A stretch of 64,000 nt of DNA. It comes from Akanthomyces muscarius. Its lineage: Eukaryota; Ascomycota; Sordariomycetes; Hypocreales; Cordycipitaceae. This document shows, piece after piece, positions 1 to 8,421 of this stretch (positions are counted from its first letter, which is position 1; each line of letters starts with the position of its first letter). Below the pieces are notes generated by a model, which saw nothing but the letters and a program-made list of their open reading frames with translations, did not search any database and was not told where the DNA came from. Location of the stretch: contig NC_079243.1 in NCBI RefSeq assembly GCF_028009165.1, forward strand, positions 3,844,001-3,908,000, read 5' to 3'. A program made the translations under genes and the position numbers.

Positions 1-382
1 GCATCCACTAGCAAGGCGAACAAAGTTCGACCCGGAGCACGTTCAGCCATAAAAAGATAGATTCTGAATAACAGTCGCGAATGTTTGACATTCCACACAT
101 CTTACATGAGCATTATGGGCCAGAAGTGGCAACCGGACTGCTGTGTGAATTTGCAGCAGCACATACAGCAGTGCCAGGCCCTGTTCTATCTTTTGCCTGT
201 GCTTTCTTCCCTAATTCTTTCTTAGTTATTCCTTTGAGAGGTACAGAGGGTACAAAGCCCCGACATTCTATATACCAGGATGATAGCTTTTGACAGTTTT
301 CCCAATTCCCACAAACATGTCTGAAACAATCGTCAATGTACTCAACGTCCAATCATTTACACCTGTCAGCCGCCAGACAGCA
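1..382. other. 3' flank of the first gene, no gene seen
   Basis: This stretch lies downstream of the minus-strand GPI-protein gene. Only short open frames (80 codons or fewer) on both strands occur, with no recognisable product. It is probably 3' UTR and spacer. Confidence 0.5.
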
Positions 383-1108
383 TTACAGCGCTACCATGAT
401 GCCAAAGACCGCCGCCAGCACACCCGCGCTCCAGCTAACAACAACCGCACTGCCGCTATCCTTTGGGTTCTTTGTCGGCGTCGCTCCGCCCGCCGTCCCC
501 GAATCGGTCGCGGCTGACGAGCCCGCCGGCTCGGTACTCGACTGGCTCGTCTGGCTCGTCTGGCTCGTCTGGCTCGTCGCCTCCGCCGACGAGCCCGCGC
601 TCGACTCCGTCGTTGTCGTCGCCGTCCCAGCATCAGTATCCGTTGTCGACGACGACGACGAGTCCCCTCCGTCTGACGTACTGCTAAATACAGGCGTCGT
701 TGGCAGCTTCGTCCCGCTCTCGGTACTCGTCGAGCTCGTCGACGTCGCCGTCCACACGCCGCCCGAGTCGGTGCTGTGCTGCGTGCACACGCTCTGCGAG
801 TAGTCGCACCCGGCGCCCGGCTGGCAGCACAGCTTCACGCCCTTGGCAAACTCGCAAAAGAGCGTCGCGCCGTCGCACGCGCCTGCGCACATGCCCACGC
901 CGCCCTTCGCCGTCGTGCACTTGGACCCACGCGGGCAGCACCCGTTGCCGTCGCCGCACGCCGTCTTGCCCGCGTTGCAGTCGTCATCTTGCGCGCGTCG
1001 GTCGAGAAGGGTGGCGGCGGCTGTGACCTTGGCTTCCCGTGCTTGCAGGACGGAGTCGCAGAGGGCCGTCTGCGCTAGTAGCGCCATTGTGGCTATGGAG
1101 AGCTTCAT
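383..1108 (-). CDS. GPI-anchored cysteine-rich cell-surface protein
   Basis: Single-exon ORF of 241 aa starting at a true ATG (1108). Residues 1 to about 18 form a signal peptide (MKLSIATMALLAQTALC). Residues about 43-115 are a Cys-rich ectodomain with a CGDGNGCCPRGSKC pattern followed by a similar CCQPGAGC pattern, so it looks like an internally duplicated Cys module. About 100 residues of Ser/Thr-rich stalk follow, including a TSQ repeat near residue 180. The C-terminus is a short hydrophobic tail (VVVSWSAGVLAAVFGIMVAL) as expected for GPI attachment. The family is a common filamentous-fungal wall or membrane protein of unknown function; no catalytic motif is seen. Adhesion or wall structure is inference. 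The promoter is the 1109-1745 interval. Confidence 0.85.
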   Translation of the reverse strand: MKLSIATMALLAQTALCDSVLQAREAKVTAAATLLDRRAQDDDCNAGKTACGDGNGCCPRGSKCTTAKGGVGMCAGACDGATLFCEFAKGVKLCCQPGAGCDYSQSVCTQHSTDSGGVWTATSTSSTSTESGTKLPTTPVFSSTSDGGDSSSSSTTDTDAGTATTTTESSAGSSAEATSQTSQTSQTSQSSTEPAGSSAATDSGTAGGATPTKNPKDSGSAVVVSWSAGVLAAVFGIMVAL

Positions 1109-1745
1109 TGTGATTGTGCGTATGTGTGTTTGTGTGTGTGTGGAAGTCGAGGCGAAGCCAACGCAAGATGAGAAGAAGAAGAAGAAGAAAACGACGGATT
1201 GGATAATTGTATCAGTCTAGCATGCAAAAAGGTATTGGTTTCGAGAAGAGGAAGAAAAAGGCAAAGAGCCGTAATTAAATGAAGCAAAAAGAGCTCCAGT
1301 TTAAGAAAACAAGGCTGAAAATGATGGACACCAATGACGAAGCTGGTGAGCGCTATGCCGGACCGGGTAGCGACCGGTTCTAAATAAGGAAAAAAGCCAC
1401 TGGACATGGACGCTGCGCCAGGCAGACTTCTCCAAACACTGGGACGAAAAAGTGGTCGTGGTCGCCGATCTATTCATGGCATCTAGTCATAAGGACAGAC
1501 ATTTTTTTTGGTATGCGTGGTTTGCTTGATCGTGGTAATACGCCTGGTGGCATGCATTGAAGAATGTACAGTCTAAACGATGGCATCGCTCAGAGGCAAG
1601 GGGACAATACTTTTCATGTACCAAACAAGTCCCGTTTCGAGGGGAAAGGGTAGAGGGGAGCAAAAGGGGAAGAAACAAGGCTAATCCACCCAGTGAAAAA
1701 AAGTAAAAGTACGGTCTGCCGAAACGGCATCCAATTCCTCCAGAC
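1109..1745. other. Intergenic: promoter of the GPI protein, 3' end of the transporter
   Basis: Contains a GT-rich run near 1120-1142 and a GA-rich run near 1168-1192. On the minus strand these read as CA- and CT-rich leader sequence just before the GPI-protein ATG. No gene seen. Confidence 0.5.
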
Positions 1746-3479
1746 TCAGCTCCTCGACAGGTTATTGTGCAGCTTGTGCTCGCGCATCAGCGAAATCGTC
1801 AACGTCGCCGCCAGGGCCAGGCCGAGCATCGTCAGCGCCACGCTGTGAAAGGCATCGACAAAGGACTGGATGACGCCGTCGTGCCAGCCCGGTGGCAGGT
1901 GCCGCAGCTCGTCCAGGCTCTCTCTAATGCGTCGAATCTCGTCCGCCGCGCCGGGCCAGTCGCCGAAGCGCTCCCACAGCTTGGCCTGCAGGACGTTTTG
2001 GTAGACGGCGGAGCCAATGGTGACGCCGAGGGTCGAGCCGATGCTGCGGGCCATGTATGTGCCGCTGGTGACGACGGCCTGGTGGGCGTGGTCGACGGCG
2101 GCAATGGCGGCGAGCAGGGTGACGGTCAGCATGGCGCCGTAGCCGCAGCCCGAGAGGAAGAAGCTGACGCTGGCGAGCCAGACGGGCGTCGTCTGGTCGA
2201 GCAGCGCGAAGAGGACGACGCCGGCGGTGACGGTCAGCGTGCAGGCGATGCCCATGGCCCAGTAGCGGCCGGTGCGCTTCATGACGAGCCCGGAGGTGAC
2301 GGAGCCGACCGAGGCACCGACCGACGACGGCAGCAGCTGCAGGCCGGCCGTGGTGGCGCTGCTGCCGAGGATCTGCAGGAAGAGCGGCCCGTAAAAGAGC
2401 CCCGTCATGACGAGCATGGTGACGAGGAAGTTGGTGCCGCACGCGGCCAGCACGGTGCGGTCGGCGAGCAGGCGCACGGGGATGACGGGCTGTCGCGCCG
2501 TGCTCTCCCACCAGAGAAAGACGCCAAAGATGGCAATCGAGAGCGGGATGGTGACGAGCGGCAAGGGATGCGTCCACGGCACCAGGTTGCCGCCCGCGTT
2601 GAGCCCGAGCAGCATGAGCACGAGGAAGGAGACGGTGAGGAGCACGCCGCCAAAGTCGATGCGCGACAGCCGCGACTTGTCGCTCTGCTTGGGCGGCACG
2701 TCAACCATGAGGTAGACGATGAAGCCCGAGACGACAACGGGAGGGACCTGGACAAGAAAGGCCAGGCGCCAGCCCATGGCGGTGTGGTCGTTGATGAGGC
2801 CGCCAAAGATGCCGCCGAGCATGGCGCCGGACCCGTAGGCCAGGTTGCCCAGGCCCTGGATGATGCCGCGCTTGCGCAGGGGCACGAGGTCCGAGGCGAG
2901 AAAGGTCGAGATGCTCATGAGCCCGCCGCCGCCGACGCCGGCGACGATGCGCCCGACGATCATGGTGGTCTGGTCGCGCGCGAGGCCGCAGACGAGGTTG
3001 CCGGCGGCGAAGAAGACGTTGCTGAAGACGAGCCCCGGGCCGCGGCCGAAAATGTCCGTCAGGCGGCCGGAGATGGGCTGGCAGGCGGCGTTGGCGATGA
3101 AGTAGGCCGAGGCCAGCCAGGACATGAGGCTCAGCGAGTGGAAGTCGCTCGAGATGGGCCCGGAGAGGGTGGCGATGATGGTCGAGTCGACGGCGCCGAG
3201 GAAGACGCCGACCCAGGCGGAGCCCATGATGAGGAGCAGCCGCAGCGTCGATATCTCCTCGGCGATGACGGTGTGCTCTTCTTGTTCGTCATCATCTTGG
3301 TCATTGTGGTGGTCAGCGTTGCCGTTGGCCTGGTGTTGTTGGTGCAGCGTGGTGTCGGGCGAGGCTGAGCGCAGCAGTGGCGTTTGCTCGGTGCTGTCGA
3401 CATGGACCGGGGGCGACTCTGCATCTGCACGAAACGACGACGACGACGACGACGGCTTTTTACTGCCGTTTCTCGCCAT
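1746..3479 (-). CDS. MFS transporter, DHA2 (14-TM) family
   Basis: Intronless, 577 aa. The frame stays open further upstream, but the first ATG is at 3479 (MARNGSKK); the extension would begin at TTG. An N-terminal cytosolic region of about 80 residues is Ser-, Asp- and His-rich. The MFS core begins with a TM1 bearing LGAVDSTIIATL (motif D1-like) and has motif A between TM2 and TM3 (GRLTDIFGRGPG, about residues 138-149). The motif C-like segment is GSGAMLGGIFGG. Length and hydrophobic pattern fit fourteen helices. The family exports drugs, toxins or basic amino acids by proton antiport; the TM1 to TM5 sequence looks close to the vacuolar basic amino acid (VBA) branch. Substrate and membrane are inference. 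Confidence 0.9.
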   Translation of the reverse strand: MARNGSKKPSSSSSSFRADAESPPVHVDSTEQTPLLRSASPDTTLHQQHQANGNADHHNDQDDDEQEEHTVIAEEISTLRLLLIMGSAWVGVFLGAVDSTIIATLSGPISSDFHSLSLMSWLASAYFIANAACQPISGRLTDIFGRGPGLVFSNVFFAAGNLVCGLARDQTTMIVGRIVAGVGGGGLMSISTFLASDLVPLRKRGIIQGLGNLAYGSGAMLGGIFGGLINDHTAMGWRLAFLVQVPPVVVSGFIVYLMVDVPPKQSDKSRLSRIDFGGVLLTVSFLVLMLLGLNAGGNLVPWTHPLPLVTIPLSIAIFGVFLWWESTARQPVIPVRLLADRTVLAACGTNFLVTMLVMTGLFYGPLFLQILGSSATTAGLQLLPSSVGASVGSVTSGLVMKRTGRYWAMGIACTLTVTAGVVLFALLDQTTPVWLASVSFFLSGCGYGAMLTVTLLAAIAAVDHAHQAVVTSGTYMARSIGSTLGVTIGSAVYQNVLQAKLWERFGDWPGAADEIRRIRESLDELRHLPPGWHDGVIQSFVDAFHSVALTMLGLALAATLTISLMREHKLHNNLSRS

Positions 3480-5259
3480 GGCAAACACAAGTGCTGCCTT
3501 GCGTTTCAAGGGCGAGTATTCAAGTTGTAGGAAAAAGGCAATGAGTGGCAAGAGTAAAAAAAAGACCGAGATAAGCAGGATTGCAAACGGTGAGCTGGAA
3601 CCGGAGCTCGACGCTAGCTGGCTGGTTGGCTGGGTCTTGTCGCCGCAGCTGTGGTCGCTGTTTCTTTCAGTGGCGGCGGGCAGCTCCCCACAGTTGAGCC
3701 AAGGTCCTCACGTAGAGTACCTACGTAAGTTATAATCCGTAGGTCCTCAGCTATCAATAAGTGTCTTTCGCACGGACACGTAACTAGAGGCAAGGGAACA
3801 GCGGCAAACAGGCTGATGCAGGGTTTAAATTAAATCAAGATGCGGCCCATCAGAATACTTCACATCTGTTCCTATCCGTGGCTGGTGATTCAGGTAGCCT
3901 TCTTCCGCTGGGCTGAAGCTGCGCGTTATTAGTTACCCATGGACGTTGTGGCATCCAACTTACCAACGATCCACTGCCGGCAGCTGGAGCCTTTCCCAAA
4001 GGGGCTGTCGATGCCGCCGCCCGCCGCCCGCCACCACCTCAAGCTCCGTGGATGTTCCGACGGGGGAGGGGGCTCCCGGCGCCGACGATGGGGGAACTTG
4101 ACGGGGATGAAACGGATTGCCCTGAGGACAAGAATTGCTTGTGTTTTGGTGCAACCAATCAGCGGATCGGGCCGGCGCGAGATCGGGGCCTGATTTTGTG
4201 TTGCCTTGTCGTCTCGAAACACAAAACATGGCGACCGCTTCTGACGGAGTTTTTCTGCTTCAAGCGATGGCAGAGTCGCAGGATTTGTGCGAGGGCGCTC
4301 GCGATACATGCAAGACCCAGCGGAGAAAAGACCCCGTGGCGGGCCTGTAACACGTCGGAATAACAAGAGAATGAAAGTCTTCAAAAGATCCACTTCGTTT
4401 ATTGGACTCATCCCGAGGAAACTTGCGTTCACGAATTCGAAGCCAGGTATAATCTGTCGGAAACGAGCCTGCCTCTTCTTCAGGCCTGAAGTGTCATCAG
4501 TCGCGGAGAACAAGATCGCACATCGGCCCCTTCTGAAGCTAAACAGGAAAACGAAAAAATAGTTAAATTCATCTCAATCGCGGCAAAGACGACACCCTTG
4601 GAGCATAGTTGCAAAAAGTCAACTACTGAGTGACTGAGTCTGCAGACATCACCACCCGCAGTGCCCTGTCAGACCAGCCTTTTCACAATGTCCAGCCTCC
4701 AAGTCCTTGTAACTCCATGATAAAAGGGCATTGATGCTACGCCTTGACAAGACGATTTGTAATGCCTTGATATCTTATATGCAATTTTCGTACTAAATGA
4801 CGGCACTGTTGTACGTGTCTCTGAAGGGACTGGTTTCAGCATCATGAGAGAATGTCAGCCTCTATCACTCCAACATTTGCACGGCAACCAAATAAAATCT
4901 GTAAAATGACAACAGAGAATTTCTGTCAACTCGTTCAAATGCCGTTTGTGCCTGCTCCTTTCCTCGAGAAACTTCTCGCCGCCACCAAGATACTTTGACT
5001 AGGTTGCGCCGCGCTGTGCCCCGCTGCGTTTACACACGGGGCCTCTCGTCTCTTAGCCAGGATTAGAAGATCTAGGCATGGATTTTTTTCTAATCACCCT
5101 TCGAAGACTGGAGAGTGATTACTGTCGTTATTTTTTCATTTTTTTCGTTACTTCATATTGCAATATCCTTCTCGGCCCATCTTGTGGCCCAACGACCTTT
5201 TGGGAAATGTATGGACGCATGTACGCAGCCTCAGACTGGCTAGACACCCACAACCACTT
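3480..5259. other. Long intergenic region upstream of the transporter
   Basis: 1.8 kb between the transporter start and the oxidoreductase stop (both minus strand). It holds a hairpin flanked by a 9-bp direct repeat (3702-3749). Open frames here (for example 3929-4513) are low-complexity by eye, overlap on both strands and match no family I know. Presumed promoter. Confidence 0.5.
3702..3749. repeat. Direct repeat enclosing an inverted repeat upstream of the DHA2 gene
   Basis: AGGTCCTCA occurs at 3702-3710 and again at 3741-3749. Between them ACCTACG (3719-3725) and CGTAGGT (3738-3744) form a perfect 7-bp stem with a 12-nt loop. It lies about 220-270 bp before the transporter ATG, so it could be a regulatory site. 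Seen directly; function is inference. Confidence 0.6.
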
Positions 5260-6679
5260 TTATACCTTGAACTTTCTTGGGTCAAGATTCTCAATGTTCG
5301 AGCTCGTCGCCTCTCCGTCAAACACAATTTCAGACATGAGCTTGCCGGTGGCCGGCGCATTCTGAATTCCCCAGCACGTGTGCCCCGAAGCCACATACAG
5401 CCCCGGCACCACCGTCTTTCCAATCAGCGGTCCGCTCTCCTGCCCGAAGCGCATGTGTCGCGGCAGATAGCAAGCCTGCTTGGCCTTGATCGGCGCGGTG
5501 CCCAGGGCAGGGCTAAAGGTGCCGACGTAGGCCGCGAGGTCGTCGCAGAGGCCCTCGTCGTAGCGCACGTCGTCGACGACGTCGGGGAGCGGAACAAGCG
5601 TATCGGGCTCACCTAGAAGCCGCAATCCAATTAGTTTACAAGATTTACTTTTGGTCGTTTGACAAGTGTAGTGTATCTTACCGCAGGCATATGCCTCATT
5701 AAATGGGCGCGCGTAAATCTCAGGGTCGACCCGTCCCTTGTGCATCCTCTTCTCGCCCCTGGCGGCCCGGTGCGCCGGCACAAAGGTCCGCGGCAGCTCA
5801 ACGTCGGTGAAGATGGCAAAGGCGCTGACGTCGGCCTCATACACGACGCTGTGCGCGCGCAGGCCGTCGACCTTTGATCGTGGAAGCAGCTTTCCCGTCC
5901 ACGGTCCAGCCGCCACGATGAGGTCCGTCACGCCATCCAGCGTCACCGTCTGCCCCGTCGCGCGATCCATGTACTCGACGCCCTCCACCTTGTCACCCGC
6001 GACGTTAATCCCCGTCACTTGTGTTTTTGTCCGCGTCCTGACGCCAGCCGCCTCAGCGAGGCCGGCCATGGACATGGTAAAGTGGTACGGGTGCACCTGC
6101 GCCGTGTCGACCGCTCCGCCACGGCCCATCTCTGACCAGTCGACAACCACATCCCGATCCACCCAGTCCAGCTCGTCCGGCAGCGGAGCGTCCTTGAGCA
6201 GGCCCTGCGCGGCAGTGTCCTGCTTCGGCAGCTTCTCCCACGTCTTGCCGTCTGGGCCGTTTTGGGTCGCCGCGGCGATGCGCTTCTGCATCTCGGCAAT
6301 CTTGCTCTCGGGGACAGAAGCTTCGATGCTCCCGCACTTGACCTTGCGGTAGCCCCATTTCTCGGGCCCGTCGTGCTCGGCGGCGAGCTCGGCATGGAGC
6401 TTGTATGACAGCGGAACGAGGCTCGACGGGTAGGCCCACAGCGCGAGCAGGCCGCCTGCCTTGCCGGAGGCGCCGGTGGCGATGGCGGAGCCCGCCTCGA
6501 GGATGGTGATGCTGTGCAGTGCAGGGTTGAATTTCGGGTGGCGGGTGAGGAAGTAGGCGGTGGTGTTGCCAATGATACCTCCGCCTGGATGATCAAGGTC
6601 AGCGAGAGAGCTTGGTAGAGCCTGGTGGGGGTTTGCGTGGGTACTGGCCTATGATGACAATGTTGCGCTTTCCGTCCAT
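5260..6679 (-). CDS. FAD-dependent oxidoreductase, DAO fold, TDA3-like
   Basis: Modelled as complement(join(5260..5612, 5682..6584, 6649..6679)), 428 aa. The N-terminus MDGKRNIVII followed by GGGIIG is the FAD/NAD dinucleotide fold, then LEAGSAIATGASGKAGGLLA, characteristic of the yeast TDA3 / fission yeast C1F5.03c branch of PF01266. The C-terminal GLYVASGHTCWGIQNAPATGK is the second FAD-contacting segment. Intron 2 (5613-5681, 69 nt) is canonical GT-AG with CTAAT branch site and joins YACG to EPDT. Intron 1 (6585-6648, 64 nt) needs a GC donor to keep the FAD motif in frame. The yeast relative is linked to endosomal trafficking; substrate unknown. It is divergent from the glutathione peroxidase gene. 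Confidence 0.88.
6585..6648 (-). other. Inferred GC-AG intron in the FAD oxidoreductase
   Basis: Exon 1 ends ATAG and the intron begins GCCAGT, ending in CCAG. The nearby GT (in GTACCC) gives phase 2 and cannot join to the next exon in frame. Only the GC donor restores the GGGIIG motif. Position and phase are seen; splicing is inferred. Confidence 0.65.
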
Positions 6680-7524
6680 CTTTTCTTGTCTCTTGGTAGC
6701 TTAATGAAGGACTGTGAGTTATTTGAGCCTCATGCGCTCATGTAGAAGAAGCTTCTGGGAAAGACGTTGCTATGATGAAATGGGTGTCTGAGATCGATCA
6801 TCTGCCAATGCATGACGCAGGCGGGGTTCAGAGCCCCGCCAAAGATAATGCTGGTCTGGTGAATGCATCTCGAGCACGTAGAGAAGTGAGACCCTGGCAA
6901 AATTCGGGACTGCATCCTTTTACAACTAAAATTAAAGGCATCATTCTGTGGTGGAATCAATTCTCGTGTGATATGAGCTTGAACACTTGAGATGCGCGTG
7001 ATGGAGCTCACGATAGCAAATCATGTCACAGCTTTGAGTAAGTTACTGGAGAAGAGCACTGCCATTGTAAACTTGCCCCAGTTTACGCGCAAGACATTAG
7101 GAGTTCTCAAATTGCGATATAATGTTATTAAAGTATTCCGGTTGACAGCTCACTCTAACGCGGACCGGGACAACACAGGGCCGATTGTGGCATGGCGAAA
7201 CAGCTCACGGCCCAGAAAAAAGTCTCGCAGGCTTCCTCCCGGCATCCTCATTCGCTACGCGTCATCACCAGCTCCAAGCTATCTGCGAACAAGCTGCCGT
7301 GATCCACCGAGGCCGAGGCTCTGTTCGAAGCTCTATTCCAAATAGCGTCAACCTTTTTTTCTTTTTTCTTTTTTTTTTTTGGCCAGCAGAGAGCTCGCAG
7401 TCAGCGTGCAGAATACGGCACAAGCAGCAGAGAAAAGCCGCGCATCTTGTCCCAGAAGAAACCAAATTCATACAAATCGGCAAAGAGATAAAATTGGTCC
7501 ATTCGCACCGATCATCATCCAGAC
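6680..7524. other. Divergent promoter region, FAD oxidoreductase / glutathione peroxidase
   Basis: 845 bp between two divergent starts. A pyrimidine run (7352-7380, almost all T) lies about 150 bp before the upstream ATG of the peroxidase. No gene seen. Confidence 0.55.
7352..7380 (+). repeat. Poly-pyrimidine (T-rich) tract
   Basis: 29 nt of T interrupted by a few C residues, in the upstream region of the glutathione peroxidase gene. Such tracts are common in fungal core promoters; direct observation only. Confidence 0.8.
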
Positions 7525-8421
7525 ATGCGCACCGCTGGAGCTCTTCGGGTAGGGCGCCTCCGGGTAGCTTCGTCATGGCGGAGTGGGGTGGCGATGCCCG
7601 CGACCGCCGCGCCGTCTTTTCTTAAAGACCGCCACCACCGCTCACCACTTTCCTCTGTCCAACCTGCAGTCCCTTCGCATCAGAACCATTCATCATACCT
7701 ATTCACGAGACAGTACAGCTCCGCGATCAACATGTCTTCCGCTACCTCGTTTTACGACTTCAAGCCGCTTGACAGTAAGCTCCCCTCTCCCTGCGCAAGC
7801 TACCCCGCGAGGGGTCCTGCCCTGCCGCACCTCGCCGGCCTCGCATCTCACTGCGCAGGTGCCGAACGCGTCAACAATACGCTAGCGAAGCTGCGCATAA
7901 CATCGAATTGCTTCACCTGTTGCTTTTTCACATTTTTTACTAACACACCCTCCACAGAGCGCGGCCAGGAGGTTCCCCTCTCCGACTACCGCGGCAAGGT
8001 CGTCCTCGTCGTCAACACGGCCTCCAAGTGCGGCTTCACCGGCCAGTACGCCGGCCTCGAAAAGGTCTACAAGTCCGTCACCGAGAAGTCGCCCGACGAC
8101 TTTGTCGTCCTCGGCTTCCCCTGCAACCAGTTTGGCGCCCAGGAGCCCGGCACCGACGACGAGATCCAGAGCTTCTGCCAGATCAACTACGGCGTCAGCT
8201 TCCCCATCATGCAAAAGATTGACGTCAACGGCGACAAGGCTGCGCCGCTCTACGAATGGCTCAAGTCCGAAAAGGCCGGCCTGCTCGGCCTCAAGCGCAT
8301 CAAGTGGAACTTTGAAAAGTTCCTCGTCGGCCGCGACGGCAAGGTCGTCAACCGCTGGGCCAGCACCACCACCCCCGAGTCGATCGAGAAGGACATCCTC
8401 GCCGAGATCAACAAGGCCTGA
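7525..8421 (+). CDS. Glutathione / thioredoxin peroxidase with in-frame mitochondrial-type presequence
   Basis: Modelled as join(7525..7774, 7958..8421). From the internal ATG at 7732 (MSSATSFYDF) it gives 168 aa, the usual length for a Gpx3/Hyr1-type enzyme. The peroxidatic Cys is C39 in NTASKCGFT, the second signature is FPCNQFG (C70-Q72), the likely resolving Cys is C88 in QSFCQ, and W131-N132 are in KWNFEKF. The 183-nt intron is GT-AG and joins LD to KRGQ. From the upstream ATG at 7525 the frame is open and adds 69 residues rich in Arg, Ser and Ala with one acidic residue, ending TRQYSSAIN, like a mitochondrial targeting peptide. The protein reduces H2O2 and lipid peroxides, probably using thioredoxin. 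Which start is used, or both, is open. Confidence 0.93.
   Translation: MRTAGALRVGRLRVASSWRSGVAMPATAAPSFLKDRHHRSPLSSVQPAVPSHQNHSSYLFTRQYSSAINMSSATSFYDFKPLDSKLPSPCASYPARGPALPHLAGLASHCAGAERVNNTLAKLRITSNCFTCCFFTFFTNTPSTERGQEVPLSDYRGKVVLVVNTASKCGFTGQYAGLEKVYKSVTEKSPDDFVVLGFPCNQFGAQEPGTDDEIQSFCQINYGVSFPIMQKIDVNGDKAAPLYEWLKSEKAGLLGLKRIKWNFEKFLVGRDGKVVNRWASTTTPESIEKDILAEINKA

Noticed and set aside
1767..3368. 533-codon open frame on the plus strand
   Set aside because: It is the antisense of the DHA2 transporter. GC-rich third codon positions remove stops on the opposite strand, and the translation is Gly/Asp/Arg-rich without any domain.
3929..4513. 194-codon minus-strand frame upstream of the transporter
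   Set aside because: Overlapped by several plus-strand frames, no domain, no plausible splice partners; promoter sequence is the simpler reading.
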